Assembly (NCBI GenBank): GCA_022772085.1
Contig: JALFBN010000007.1
Span: forward strand, 124,001-188,000
Reading direction: 5' to 3'
Origin: Porphyromonas sp.
Lineage (GTDB): Bacteria; Bacteroidota; Bacteroidia; Bacteroidales; Porphyromonadaceae
Length of the DNA: 64,000 nt
Shown: positions 17,759 through 26,642 of the stretch, piece by piece
Layout of the letters: each line of letters opens with the position of its first letter
Position numbering within the stretch: the stretch's first letter is position 1
Translations under genes and position numbers: made by a program
Notes under the pieces: generated by a model
The model's database searches: none
What the model was told of the DNA's origin: nothing
What the model saw: only the letters and a program-made list of their open reading frames with translations

Positions 17759-18787
17759 TTAGCCTAATATAAAGGTGATCAGATCCGAGAGCAACCCTTC
17801 CGATTCATAATTTCCTCCTTCGCATCCTTTGAATCGAGCGTCTACCATGCGTATTTCGTGTACGATATTAAAGACTTGCATTGCTGAGTAATTCCACATT
17901 CCCGTTGTGTAAATATCCGCGGCGTAGCGGTTGCGCAACCCGAGGATATGGGCTATAACATCAGGGGATATATTGGGTCTATATTGGACGATTAGGAGGT
18001 TGGAGAAGTAGTTGTACAGCGGAGCTAAAAGCATGGGTAACGGATACTTCTTTTCATTAGCTCCCATGTGTCGAGCCAGCTGATAGGCTTTGTTTCGTTG
18101 TTTTTTCACAACGGCATCGAGGAGTTCATAGGGAGAAAATTCGCGACTGATACCGACATCCCGAGCCACCATGGAGGTGGTTATCTTTCCTCCTTGGGCA
18201 GAGGCTATGAGAGCCAGTTTACGGATTTCGCTATACAGTGTCGTACCATTGCCTCCAATGCGCTCATAAAGCAGGTCGGAGGCTTGATCTTCCATGACAA
18301 TATGAAACGATTTGGCTATTTCATGGATCAGTACTTTGGCATCCCGGGGTGTGCGAAGTTTGGGGAAGAGATAGGTGGGAATTTTCGCTTCTGCCATCTG
18401 CTTCATAAGCGAAGGGGCATTGCGCTCGGGGTCTCCATTATAGCAGAGTACTACGGTAGTCTCTTGAGGGATCTCCTTAGCCCCGTCAATCACCTCATAA
18501 AGCCCTTTAAGAGCGTTTGCTTCGCGCACGATGTAGAGACGGCGACCCCCGAGTAGGGAATGCGTAAAGATGAGACTTTTCAGTTCGGTAAGAGGAAGAT
18601 CCGATCCATAAAGGATCGATCTATTGAGCATCCATTCCTCTCGGGGGAGATAGTGCTCTGCCAGAGCTTCGGTGAGTCGATCCATGTAGTAGGATTCTTC
18701 TCCCCCTAAAAAAATAATCGGAGGTTGCTCCTCTCCTGAACTAAAGGACTTGAGCAAATTGCGATAATCCTGGATTTTGAAACTCAT
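17759..18787 (-). CDS. holA: DNA polymerase III subunit delta
   Basis: Clamp-loader delta subunit of 342 residues, which opens the sliding clamp during replication. The ATG at 18787 is preferred (MSFKIQDYRNLLKSF); a longer frame reaching 18859 would run through the divergent promoter and the start of the neighbouring gene. Typical features are PIIFLGGEESYYMDRLTEAL near the N-terminus, VVLCYNGDPERN in the middle and a C-terminal helical collar with LLAPLYNYFSNLLIV and LGLRNRYAADIYTTGMWNYS. It is followed by the radical SAM gene. Confidence 0.88.
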   Translation of the reverse strand: MSFKIQDYRNLLKSFSSGEEQPPIIFLGGEESYYMDRLTEALAEHYLPREEWMLNRSILYGSDLPLTELKSLIFTHSLLGGRRLYIVREANALKGLYEVIDGAKEIPQETTVVLCYNGDPERNAPSLMKQMAEAKIPTYLFPKLRTPRDAKVLIHEIAKSFHIVMEDQASDLLYERIGGNGTTLYSEIRKLALIASAQGGKITTSMVARDVGISREFSPYELLDAVVKKQRNKAYQLARHMGANEKKYPLPMLLAPLYNYFSNLLIVQYRPNISPDVIAHILGLRNRYAADIYTTGMWNYSAMQVFNIVHEIRMVDARFKGCEGGNYESEGLLSDLITFILG

Positions 18788-18806
18788 AGCACTTCCTAAA
18801 ATATAG

Positions 18807-18814
18807 TATCTTTG
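18807..18814 (+). promoter_or_regulatory. -7 promoter box (TATCTTTG) in the holA/HsdR_N divergent gap
   Basis: TATCTTTG matches TAnnTTTG exactly and lies 37 bases before the GTG at 18852. No good TTG is seen at -33. It is the likely promoter of the HsdR_N-like gene and the ABC genes that follow. Confidence 0.5.
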
Positions 18815-18851
18815 CCCTCGTAGTGATAAGGAACAACTAGCAATACAGCCT

Positions 18852-19352
18852 GTGTGCAAAGATAATGCGAATGTCTTGAACCTCCCTGCTTATAGGGCTA
18901 TAATTACGGAAGAAAAGGGCAAAAAGGTGATCTTCGATGATATTCGGAACAAAAATGTAGCTCTTACTCCTGAGGAGTGGGTACGTCAGCACTTCGTGCA
19001 CTATTTGCGCGAATGCTTAGGTTACCCCAGGGCCTGTTTTTCGGTAGAGACAAAGATTGTGGGAAAGCATACGGCACAGCGCACCGATACGATTGTGTAC
19101 GGAGTCGGAGGGATTCCTTGGATTGTGGTGGAGTATAAGGCCGCACATCTCGATTTGACTTCGGAGATGTGGCAACAAGTTTGCCGTTATAATCTCACTT
19201 ATAAGGCTGCGCATCTAGTACTGACCAATGGAAGACAACAGATCGTCTGCCGTATAGACTACGGCACGGGGGCTTACCAGTTCCTTGATGAGGTGCCCAG
19301 TTACGCTTCGCTACGACGTTTTTACGATACATTCAAGACTAATAACGAATAA
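18852..19352 (+). CDS. HsdR N-terminal-like (PD-(D/E)XK fold) protein
   Basis: Stand-alone protein of 166 residues resembling the N-terminal nuclease domain of type I restriction R subunits. Visible motifs are EEWVRQHFVHYLRECLGYP, the nuclease-like RTDTIVYG followed by IPWIVVEYKA (an E-x-K core), and LTSEMWQQVCRYN, which matches the QxxxY-type extension of HsdR domains. No helicase, HsdM or HsdS gene is nearby, so this is not a working restriction system. The start is uncertain: GTG at 18852 or TTG at 18876, with no ATG near. Such small proteins are common beside holA in Bacteroidota; the function is unknown. Confidence 0.8.
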   Translation: MCKDNANVLNLPAYRAIITEEKGKKVIFDDIRNKNVALTPEEWVRQHFVHYLRECLGYPRACFSVETKIVGKHTAQRTDTIVYGVGGIPWIVVEYKAAHLDLTSEMWQQVCRYNLTYKAAHLVLTNGRQQIVCRIDYGTGAYQFLDEVPSYASLRRFYDTFKTNNE

Positions 19353-19357
19353 TAGAT

Positions 19358-20305
19358 ATGGCATTTTTAGAAGCACAGCATATTGTCAAGAGGTATGCCC
19401 ATCATTTGGCTCTTGATGATGTCTCTATCTCAGTTCCCAAAGGATCTGTTTTTGGCTTGATGGGGCCAAATGGGGCAGGGAAAACGACACTGATTCGTAT
19501 CATCAATCGTATCACTGCTCCCGATAGCGGGATGGTGCTTTTTGATGGTACACCCTTTGCTCCTAGCGACATAGCTCGCATCGGCTATCTGCCCGAAGAG
19601 CGAGGGCTATATCGCAAAATGAAGGTGGGAGAGCAGGCGATCTATCTCGCTCGTCTCAAGGGGATCGATAAGGAAACAGCTCGCAAACGCCTTACGGAGT
19701 GGTTTGATAAGTTCGATATCATGCCCTGGTGGAACAAAAAAGTTGAAGAGCTCAGCAAGGGGATGCAGCAAAAGATCCAGTTTGTTTGTACCGTGATCCA
19801 TGAGCCTGAATTGCTCATTTTCGATGAACCTTTTAGTGGATTTGATCCTGTGAATGCGGAGCTTCTGAAACGGGAGATCCTGGAATTACGAGACAAAGGG
19901 CATACCGTGATATTCTCCACTCATAACATGCAATCGGTAGAGGAGGTTTGCGATGAGTGCGCACTCTTCGATAAGTCTCACGTGGTGTTGGAGGGGCATG
20001 TTCCCGAGGTGCGTAAACGATTTGCCAAAGGGATCGCTTGTTTGGATATTCGCACCGATCTCCCCCTTATGCAATCGGATTTTGCTCATTGGCATTTGGA
20101 GGCGAGTGAATACTATCCTGCGGAGGGTCGACAGACGTTGCGCCTCAAAATGCGCCAAGGAGAGGGGTTGAGAGAGCTTGTTACGGCATTGCCCGAGACG
20201 GTTCACGTACTGAGTTTGTATGAAGAGATTCCTTCAATGAATGAGATTTTTATTCAAACCATTACCCAACAGGAGCCTGAGGCTCCTGTCCTTTCTCAAG
20301 AATAG
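19358..20305 (+). CDS. ABC transporter ATP-binding protein (NatA-like)
   Basis: ATPase of an ABC-2 type exporter, 315 residues. Walker A GPNGAGKTTL (about 36-45), the signature LSKGMQQKIQF (about 135), Walker B LLIFDEPFSGFD and the switch histidine in FSTHNM are all intact. The region after 220 resembles the DUF4162 C-terminal extension found in NatA-like ATPases. The permease gene begins 32 bases downstream, so the two form one exporter. The substrate is unknown; related systems export sodium, drugs or peptides. Confidence 0.92.
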   Translation: MAFLEAQHIVKRYAHHLALDDVSISVPKGSVFGLMGPNGAGKTTLIRIINRITAPDSGMVLFDGTPFAPSDIARIGYLPEERGLYRKMKVGEQAIYLARLKGIDKETARKRLTEWFDKFDIMPWWNKKVEELSKGMQQKIQFVCTVIHEPELLIFDEPFSGFDPVNAELLKREILELRDKGHTVIFSTHNMQSVEEVCDECALFDKSHVVLEGHVPEVRKRFAKGIACLDIRTDLPLMQSDFAHWHLEASEYYPAEGRQTLRLKMRQGEGLRELVTALPETVHVLSLYEEIPSMNEIFIQTITQQEPEAPVLSQE

Positions 20306-20337
20306 CAAGAGATAATACGCATATAATAACGATATAT

Positions 20338-21675
20338 ATGAGCAACAGTAAAATATCCATCATCATAGGACGAGAATATGCTACCCGAGTGCATAAGAAG
20401 TCCTTCTTCGTGATGACTCTTTTGATGCCTATTCTTTTTATGGGGCTCCTTACCGTTCCGATCATTATCGGGCGTACAAGTGTCTCCGAAACCAAGATTG
20501 CCATATTGGATGCAACGGGAGAATATGCTCCATTATTTGAAGATACCGAGGCTTACACCTTTGTAAAATCAACTAAAACATTGGAAGCTCTCAAAGCTGA
20601 GGGTGGCGACAATGAAGCCGGGATTGCTGCCGTATTGGACATTCGTGGCGACCTCTTAACCCAGCCCGAAGCCATCTCCCTCTATGGTTACAAACAGATT
20701 CCTCCCGGGGTGGCTCGGCACATCAATGGGGTATTGTCGCCCTATTTGAGCCAAAAGAAATTGGAAGAGAGTAATATCCCCGGTATTGCAGAGATTGTTG
20801 CCAAGAGCCAAATAGAGGTAAATGTTCCCACCTTTAAGTGGGATGCTGAGGGAGAAGAGGCGCGATCGAGTGGCAATCTGGCAAGTATCATTGGGATGAT
20901 CCTTGCGGGGATTAGCTTTTTCTTTATCACCACCTTTGGCTCTCTTGTTATGGGAAGCGTCCTGGAGGAAAAGAAAAATCGCATTATGGAAGTGATGGTC
21001 TCTAGCGTTCGACCTTTCGATATGATGATGGGGAAAATCGTCGCAGTGGGGCTTGTTGGAGTTACACAGATCATCTTGTGGGTTCTCTTTACGGGGATTT
21101 TATTGACGGTTTTTAGCAGTCTTGTGGTAGGCAATTTGCAGGGTATCTCCGCTTTGGCCACAATGCAACAGAGTGATATGACCGGTATGGGGGCTGGTCT
21201 GAGTGCCGACTCTTTTGCCCAAATGCAGGCCGGAGCCAGTGCTCTCATGGGGATTAACTATGCCGAATTGCTGATTATGTTTTTCTTCTACTTTGTCGGT
21301 GGATATCTCCTCTACGCATCGCTCTTTGCGGCAGTTGGTGCTGCTATATCGAGTGAAGAGGACAGTAACCAGTTCATTATGCCAGTGATGCTCCTTTTGA
21401 TGTTCGCCTTCTATGCCGGCTTTGGTAGTATGGACAATCCCGATGGACCGCTCGCATTTTGGTGCTCGCTGATCCCCTTTACCTCTCCTATTGTGATGAT
21501 GGTGCGCTTGCCCTACGAGGTGCCTTTGTGGCAACAGATTCTGAGTGTTGTACTCCTGTTTGCCACGTTCGGTGGCATTACCTGGTTGAGTGCTAAGATC
21601 TACCGTGTGGGGATCCTCATGTACGGCAAGAAACCTAATTGGAAAGAACTCAAAAGATGGATCCGGTATAAGTAG
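20338..21675 (+). CDS. ABC-2 type transporter permease (NatB-like)
   Basis: Membrane subunit of the exporter, 445 residues. One transmembrane helix near the N-terminus (SFFVMTLLMPILFMGLLTVP) is followed by a large external domain of roughly 150 residues, then about five helices from residue 180 (IIGMILAGISFFFITTFGS, VGVTQIILWVLFTGILL, FFFYFVGGYLLYASLFAAVG, IMPVMLLLMFAFYAG, ILSVVLLFATFGGI). VLEEKKNRIMEVMVSSVRPFDMMMGKI is the coupling segment typical of the ABC2_membrane_3 group. It pairs with the ATPase immediately upstream. Confidence 0.9.
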   Translation: MSNSKISIIIGREYATRVHKKSFFVMTLLMPILFMGLLTVPIIIGRTSVSETKIAILDATGEYAPLFEDTEAYTFVKSTKTLEALKAEGGDNEAGIAAVLDIRGDLLTQPEAISLYGYKQIPPGVARHINGVLSPYLSQKKLEESNIPGIAEIVAKSQIEVNVPTFKWDAEGEEARSSGNLASIIGMILAGISFFFITTFGSLVMGSVLEEKKNRIMEVMVSSVRPFDMMMGKIVAVGLVGVTQIILWVLFTGILLTVFSSLVVGNLQGISALATMQQSDMTGMGAGLSADSFAQMQAGASALMGINYAELLIMFFFYFVGGYLLYASLFAAVGAAISSEEDSNQFIMPVMLLLMFAFYAGFGSMDNPDGPLAFWCSLIPFTSPIVMMVRLPYEVPLWQQILSVVLLFATFGGITWLSAKIYRVGILMYGKKPNWKELKRWIRYK

Positions 21676-21703
21676 TCCCTTCCCCCTTTTTCTAAAAAAT
21701 ATG

Positions 21704-21736
21704 ATCGCATCCTGGGAGTTGCTTCCAGGGTGCGAT
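21704..21736. terminator. Hairpin after the ABC exporter, possible terminator
   Basis: ATCGCATCCTGG (21704-21715) pairs with CCAGGGTGCGAT (21725-21736) with one G-U pair. The plus strand lacks a T run after it, so plus-strand termination would be weak; a T run exists only in the minus direction. Confidence 0.45.
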
Positions 21737-21788
21737 TACGCTTAAAAAGAAAAACTGAGGCACTCAAGCAGATTTGAAAGGAATAGCT

Positions 21789-21796
21789 TAACTTTG
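21789..21796 (+). promoter_or_regulatory. -7 promoter box (TAACTTTG) of the hpt-adk-obg operon
   Basis: TAACTTTG matches TAnnTTTG and ends exactly on the first base of an in-frame GTG at 21796. That GTG therefore lies before the transcript start and cannot be the initiation codon, which supports the ATG at 21820. Confidence 0.7.
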
Positions 21797-21819
21797 TGCC
21801 TCATAAGAGAACAATTCGT

Positions 21820-22359
21820 ATGGAAGATATAGAGCTTTACGGCAAGGTCTTTGCCCCTTACATAACTTATCGGGAGATAGATGCCGCTATCCAACGTATG
21901 GCTGAGCAAATCAGAACCGATATGGAAGGCAAGGATCCCCTTTATGTGGTGATCATGAATGGAGCTTTCATGTTTGCATCTGAGCTGCTAAGTTATATTG
22001 GAACGGATCACGAAGTGGCTTTTGCTCGCTATTCGTCATATCAAGGCACACAATCGACCTTTAGCCTCAAGGAGGTGATGCCCGTGAGTGCTCCGCTCAA
22101 GGGGCGAAATGTGGTGATCATCGAAGATTTGATTGACTCGGGATACACGATGCAGAATGTCAAAGCACTGTACCTTGACGAAGGGGCTACGGAGGTGCGT
22201 ATTGCAACCATGTTAACCAAACCTAAGGCATTGAAATGTGATATAAAGGCTGATTATGTCGGTCTGGAGATTGATAATGATTTTATCGTAGGGCATGGAT
22301 TGGACTTCGACGACCGAGGGCGGATGCTCCGCGATATATATAAACTCAGAGAGTCATGA
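21820..22359 (+). CDS. hpt: Hypoxanthine phosphoribosyltransferase
   Basis: Purine salvage enzyme of 179 residues that joins hypoxanthine or guanine to PRPP. The start is the ATG at 21820 (MEDIELYGKVF), because the longer GTG frame begins inside the promoter. The PRPP-binding loop VVIIEDLIDSGYTM is intact, as are VIMNGAFMFASELL and the purine-contact region ADYVGLEIDNDFIVGHGLD, typical of bacterial HPRT. The stop overlaps the adk start by four bases (ATGA), indicating translational coupling in a nucleotide-metabolism operon. Confidence 0.93.
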   Translation: MEDIELYGKVFAPYITYREIDAAIQRMAEQIRTDMEGKDPLYVVIMNGAFMFASELLSYIGTDHEVAFARYSSYQGTQSTFSLKEVMPVSAPLKGRNVVIIEDLIDSGYTMQNVKALYLDEGATEVRIATMLTKPKALKCDIKADYVGLEIDNDFIVGHGLDFDDRGRMLRDIYKLRES

Positions 22360-22928
22360 TAAATCTAATCTTATTTGGTGCTCCGGGATCCGGTAAGGGT
22401 ACCCAAAGTGCGCATTTGGTAGATCGCTACCATCTTATGCATGTATCCACCGGGGAGATCCTTCGTCAAGAGATCAAAGCTGAGACGGAGTTGGGTCTAA
22501 GGGCTAAAGCACTGATCGAAGCAGGGCATCTTGTACCCGATGAAGTGATTATCAGTATGATGGAGGACCTCGTGGCTTCTCACAACGAAGTAAAGGGATT
22601 CGTCTTCGATGGCTTCCCTCGTACCGTGGCGCAGGCCGAAGCTCTTGACCAACTATTGCAACGACACAATGGTAAGGTTAGTGCCGTTTTGGAGCTGAAT
22701 GTTCCTGATGAAATGGTTATCGAACGACTCCTGCTGAGGAAAGAAAAAGAGGGGCGTAGCGATGATAATCTGGAAACGATCAATAACCGTCTCAATGTGT
22801 ACCGCACTCAAACAGCTCCTATTGCCGCCTACTATGCGCGGCAAGGCACACACTACTCTGTGGACGGTACGGGAGAGGTAAAAGAAATATCTGAACGCCT
22901 ATTTCAGATTGTTGATAAATTGGACTGA
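22356..22928 (+). CDS. adk: Adenylate kinase
   Basis: Converts ATP and AMP to two ADP; 190 residues. The P-loop GAPGSGKGTQS is at residues 7-17, followed by the AMP-site segment HVSTGEILRQEI and FDGFPRTVAQAEAL. The lid region is short (LLLRKEKEGRSDDNLETINNRL) and has no cysteine cluster, so this is the short, zinc-free form. The gene overlaps hpt by four bases, and obg starts 15 bases downstream. Confidence 0.95.
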   Translation: MINLILFGAPGSGKGTQSAHLVDRYHLMHVSTGEILRQEIKAETELGLRAKALIEAGHLVPDEVIISMMEDLVASHNEVKGFVFDGFPRTVAQAEALDQLLQRHNGKVSAVLELNVPDEMVIERLLLRKEKEGRSDDNLETINNRLNVYRTQTAPIAAYYARQGTHYSVDGTGEVKEISERLFQIVDKLD

Positions 22929-22943
22929 GGCTACATCATCTAG

Positions 22944-24119
22944 ATGGCAGAAAGCAACTTCGTAGACTATGTAAAGATCTACTGCCGCTCCGGCAAGGGG
23001 GGGCGAGGTTCTACGCACTTCCGCAGGGAAAAATACATTCCCAAGGGGGGGCCTGATGGAGGTGATGGAGGAAATGGAGGAAGTATTTATATTCGAGCAA
23101 ATCGAAACTACTGGACTCTATTACACCTTCGTTTCAACAGACATATTTATGCTCCCAGCGGAGAGAGTGGGTCCGGTGCGCTCAAAACAGGAACTTCCGG
23201 TAGTGATGTTATCATAGAGGTACCTTTGGGGACTTCAGTTTATGATGCCAATACGGGAGAGTTTATCCTTGATGTAACACGTCACGAAGAGCAAAAATTA
23301 CTGCTCAAAGGAGGTCGAGGAGGGAAAGGAAATACCTTTTTCAAAAATGCGACCAACCAATCGCCTCGCTTTGCACAGCCCGGAGAGCCTGCCGCAGAGC
23401 GGGAGATTATCCTCCAGCTTAAAACCTTGGCGGATGTGGGGCTTGTGGGGTTACCCAATGCAGGTAAGTCTACATTGCTCAGTGCTATCACGGCTGCAAA
23501 ACCCAAAATTGCTGATTATCCTTTTACAACGCTCGTTCCCAATTTGGGGATCGTAAGTTATCGAGATAATCGTTCTTTTGTAATGGCAGATATTCCCGGA
23601 ATTATAGAGGGAGCTGCTGAGGGCAGAGGCTTGGGATTGCGGTTCCTACGCCATATTGAGCGTAACTCTATACTTCTTTTTATGATCCCGATTGATACGG
23701 AGCATATTTACAAGGAGTATGAGGTGCTTTTACGGGAGTTGCTGAAGTATAATCCGGGCTTGGGATCAAAGCGCCGTATCCTTGCCATCACGAAGTGCGA
23801 CCTTGCGGATGAAGAACTTATCGAGATGATCAGAGAGGAGATCCCTCAGGACTTACTCTGCGTTTTTATTTCTGCTGTTGCTCAAAGAGGACTGACAGAA
23901 CTGAAGGATCTCCTTTGGACGGAACTCAATCGCGAGATGCCTTACGACAATACCGAGCTGGTACGAGAGGCGATGCTGGTCGAAACGCTCCATGATGACG
24001 ATGCTCTATACAATGGTGTAGAGTTTGAAAGCGAATTGGAAGATGACGAAGAGGATGAGGAACTCTTGGATATCGAGTGGGACGAAGATATCCGAGATAC
24101 CTTGGGACTGAACGACTAA
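22944..24119 (+). CDS. obgE: GTPase Obg, ribosome assembly factor
   Basis: Essential GTPase of 391 residues that binds the large ribosomal subunit. The glycine-rich Obg fold fills the first 158 residues ([31 protein letters not shown]). The G domain has [11 protein letters not shown] (G1), [16 protein letters not shown] (G3) and TKCDL (G4). The last 45 residues are strongly acidic ([19 protein letters not shown]). It is the third gene of the hpt-adk-obg run. Confidence 0.95.
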   Translation: MAESNFVDYVKIYCRSGKGGRGSTHFRREKYIPKGGPDGGDGGNGGSIYIRANRNYWTLLHLRFNRHIYAPSGESGSGALKTGTSGSDVIIEVPLGTSVYDANTGEFILDVTRHEEQKLLLKGGRGGKGNTFFKNATNQSPRFAQPGEPAAEREIILQLKTLADVGLVGLPNAGKSTLLSAITAAKPKIADYPFTTLVPNLGIVSYRDNRSFVMADIPGIIEGAAEGRGLGLRFLRHIERNSILLFMIPIDTEHIYKEYEVLLRELLKYNPGLGSKRRILAITKCDLADEELIEMIREEIPQDLLCVFISAVAQRGLTELKDLLWTELNREMPYDNTELVREAMLVETLHDDDALYNGVEFESELEDDEEDEELLDIEWDEDIRDTLGLND

Positions 24120-24142
24120 ATCTTCGCCTTACCCTGCCTGAA

Positions 24143-24832
24143 ATGCCTTATAACATCTCCATTGCTCCCGATTTCGCCTGCCTTTGTCCCGACTTTTCTT
24201 TAGCCGTAATTGAGGCTAAGGTCGGGAATAAACCTACGGATCATCACCTCAAGCAGGAGATGGATCGACTCTCTGCAGAGATTCTTTTGACCACAAAAAT
24301 TGAAGAGATTAAAACCATTCCCTCCATTCGTTATACGAGAGCAGCTTATAAATTGTGTGGTAAGGATCCGAATCGTTATCGTCCCGCTGCGGAGCAATTA
24401 CTTCGTCGGATTATCAAAGGCTTGGGGATCTACTATGTCAATCAACTGGTCGATTTGGGTAATATCGTCTCTTTGACAACGGGTTATTCGCTAGGCGTTT
24501 TTGATGCCGATAGGGTATTGCCTGAAATTACCTTGCGCATTGGTACAAAGGATGATCTCTTTGAAGGTATTGGACGTGGTCTGCTCAATGTGGAGGGCTT
24601 GCCTATTTATCACGATGCCAATGGCCCTTTTGCTACACCTACGAGTGACTCTGAAAGGAGCAAAGTAGTGCTCAGTACGACCAATACCTTGATCTTTATC
24701 AATAACTATATTCCTCAAAAAGAAGAAGGCTTAGAGTCACTCCATAAAGCTGTAGAGTTGACTAAAAACCTTCTTTTTCGTTTTGTAGGAGCTACGGATA
24801 TCTCTAGTAAGATTATCTCATTCTGCAAATAG
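24143..24832 (+). CDS. B3/B4 tRNA-binding domain protein
   Basis: Protein of 229 residues consisting of a B3/B4 domain like that of the phenylalanyl-tRNA synthetase beta chain. The ATG at 24143 (MPYNISIAPDF) is chosen over an upstream in-frame ATG at 24077 that would overlap obg. YTRAAYKLCGKDPNRYRPAAEQLLRRI, then YYVNQLVDLGNIVSL and TGYSLGVFDADRV are the family hallmarks. Free-standing B3/B4 proteins may act on mischarged tRNA or amino acids, but this is not established. It is probably the last gene of the obg operon and converges on the next gene. Confidence 0.85.
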   Translation: MPYNISIAPDFACLCPDFSLAVIEAKVGNKPTDHHLKQEMDRLSAEILLTTKIEEIKTIPSIRYTRAAYKLCGKDPNRYRPAAEQLLRRIIKGLGIYYVNQLVDLGNIVSLTTGYSLGVFDADRVLPEITLRIGTKDDLFEGIGRGLLNVEGLPIYHDANGPFATPTSDSERSKVVLSTTNTLIFINNYIPQKEEGLESLHKAVELTKNLLFRFVGATDISSKIISFCK

Positions 24833-24843
24833 TTCTCCTCTTT

Positions 24844-25431
24844 TCAGAACTGGTACGCTATCCCAACGCTTAAATCAAAAAGAGAAGCAGGGCTCAAGAC
24901 GGAATAATAAGTCATACCCCATTTCCCATCACTTTTGGTAAGTTTCTTTGCCCCTTTGCCAAAAGGTGCTACGAACTTGATCCCGACGTCTGCTGAAAAT
25001 AGCCAGTGGTTGGATTTTCCGAGAGGAATTAGTAATCCCGTACCAATACCTCCTCCAGCATAAAACGGATGATCATCAATGGCTGATGTATTGAAAAAGT
25101 AACCGCCAACGACCTTTGCTCTAGCATAAAATCCCATACCTACGATTCCTGAATAGTAGTATTTGATCATCGGACTAATGGCTACGTTTGGAGCCGGAGT
25201 AATCCATAGGTGGATTGTTAGATCCGTGCCTAGGGAGAGTTTGGGTGACAATTCTTTTTCAATTCCGAGGTTTGCTCCGAAGAGGAGGTGCTGAGGAGCG
25301 GTACTTAGGAAGAGCTTAGACTCTTCTTTTTTTGTGCTCGGTTGTTGTGCAAATAGGCTGGAGGAGAGGAATAGTGCTCCTAGAGAGAGCAAAAGATTTC
25401 TCCTTGAGTGGTGTGTTTGTTTCTGTTTCAT
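24844..25431 (-). CDS. Predicted outer-membrane beta-barrel protein
   Basis: Exported protein of 195 residues with no named family recognised. A signal peptide (RRNLLLSLGALFLSSSLFAQQ) is followed by alternating strands such as LGTDLTIHLWITPAP, ISPMIKYYYSG and VGMGFYARAKVVGGYFF. The protein ends SVGIAYQF, and a terminal phenylalanine is typical of outer-membrane barrels. It lies 10 bases downstream of the chromate transporter genes and converges on the B3/B4 gene with an 11-base gap. It is probably a small porin-like protein. Confidence 0.65.
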   Translation of the reverse strand: MKQKQTHHSRRNLLLSLGALFLSSSLFAQQPSTKKEESKLFLSTAPQHLLFGANLGIEKELSPKLSLGTDLTIHLWITPAPNVAISPMIKYYYSGIVGMGFYARAKVVGGYFFNTSAIDDHPFYAGGGIGTGLLIPLGKSNHWLFSADVGIKFVAPFGKGAKKLTKSDGKWGMTYYSVLSPASLFDLSVGIAYQF

Positions 25432-25441
25432 TTCGTCTTTG

Positions 25442-26047
25442 TTATATGATGGGATTATATAGAATCCACCCGAGTGCCCCTGCCATGACGATGAGCAGTA
25501 TAGGGTGTACCCATCGCTTGGCAGCCAGGATTAGTGTGAGGGCAAAGATAAAAAGACTTTTGAGATCTGGGAAATTTTCCCGTACGACAAGTTCGGAGTT
25601 ATTACCCTTTAATATCCAATTCCATAGACCTGAGGCATTAAAAGTCAAGAGCAGAGCTGCCGAGGCTATGAGTCCTAGAGATGCCGGTCTGATACCTATG
25701 AAGGCGGCATCGACCCAACGATTACTTCTGAAGCGGGCAAATGCCATTGAAATGAGCATAACGAGAATAAAAGAGGGAAGAGAGACTGCTAAGGTCGCTA
25801 TGATTGCACCCAAAATGGAGTTCGTCGCTGTGTAGCCGATATAGGTGGCACTATTAATACCGATAGGGCCCGGGGTTACTTGGCTTAGGGCAACGATGTC
25901 GGTAAATTGTTGAGGGGTGACCCAATGATGTTTTGTTACCACCTCGTCTTGCACAAGGGAAAGCATGGCATAACCTCCGCCAAAGCCAAATACCCCGATC
26001 TTCGTATAAGTCCAAAAGAGCTGTAGATAGAGGATTATACTACTCAT
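25442..26047 (-). CDS. Chromate transporter, second half
   Basis: Membrane protein of 201 residues, one of a pair of short CHR-family proteins. The duplicated CHR signature is present: FGFGGGYAMLSLVQDEVV, then WVTPQQFTDIVALSQVTPGPIGINSATYIGY. Several hydrophobic helices follow. In the short-chain CHR type, two homologous halves are encoded separately and are thought to assemble. This gene overlaps its partner by eight bases. Chromate is the family substrate by name; in anaerobes the natural anion may be different. Confidence 0.9.
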   Translation of the reverse strand: MSSIILYLQLFWTYTKIGVFGFGGGYAMLSLVQDEVVTKHHWVTPQQFTDIVALSQVTPGPIGINSATYIGYTATNSILGAIIATLAVSLPSFILVMLISMAFARFRSNRWVDAAFIGIRPASLGLIASAALLLTFNASGLWNWILKGNNSELVVRENFPDLKSLFIFALTLILAAKRWVHPILLIVMAGALGWILYNPII

Positions 26048-26624
26048 TTGAAATGCGATTTGTGGAGGTGATTTTGCTCAGATGAGGACGAATCCCCTCT
26101 TGGTAAAGAATTCCAAGGCACCCCGATATGATGATAACAAGGATGGGTGATACGCCGAACAGCCAAACTAAAATCGAGGCAACTACGGGAACAAAGATCC
26201 AATACCAAGAGAGTTTCATGGCTCGCCATGTAGTATATATCGGTACCGTGATAAGAGCTACAACGGCAGGTCTGATACCCCTCATGAGGGCAATGATATG
26301 GGGATTTTCCTTGATGCTTTCAAAGGTAATGGCGAGTAGTAAAATGATCAAAAAGGAGGGGAGTATCGTGCCTAAAGCAGCGACGATACCCCCTTTTTTT
26401 CGAGCTAGTCGATAGCCGACGAATATGGCAATGTTTACAGCGAACACGCCCGGGAGCGACTGGGCAACGGCGAAGAGATCAATGAATTCATCATGAGACA
26501 GCCACCTCTTACGCTCTACCACATCCCGCTCTATAAGCGGAAGCATGGCATATCCTCCTCCGAATGTAAAGCTCCCGATCCGAAAAAAGGTCAGGAACAG
26601 CGATAGGACTAAAGGCGTTTGCAC
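26040..26624 (-). CDS. Chromate transporter, first half
   Basis: Partner short-chain CHR protein of 194 residues. It carries FTFGGGYAMLPLIERDVVERKRWLSHDEF followed by AVAQSLPGVFAVNIAIFVGYR, the same signature as its neighbour with PGVFAVN in place of PGPIGIN. Hydrophobic segments include IVAALGTILPSFLIILLLAI and WYWIFVPVVASILVWLFG. It overlaps the next gene by eight bases and starts 19 bases after the porN stop, so the pair could be read through from the T9SS operon. Confidence 0.9.
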   Translation of the reverse strand: MQTPLVLSLFLTFFRIGSFTFGGGYAMLPLIERDVVERKRWLSHDEFIDLFAVAQSLPGVFAVNIAIFVGYRLARKKGGIVAALGTILPSFLIILLLAITFESIKENPHIIALMRGIRPAVVALITVPIYTTWRAMKLSWYWIFVPVVASILVWLFGVSPILVIIISGCLGILYQEGIRPHLSKITSTNRISNE

Positions 26625-26642
26625 TTTGAGTTTCGTTCCCCT

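Noticed and set aside
18068..18556. A 162-codon plus-strand frame inside holA
   Set aside because: It is antisense to conserved holA segments.
18852..19352. A type I restriction-modification system
   Set aside because: Only an HsdR N-terminal-like domain is present; no motor domain, methylase or specificity gene is nearby.
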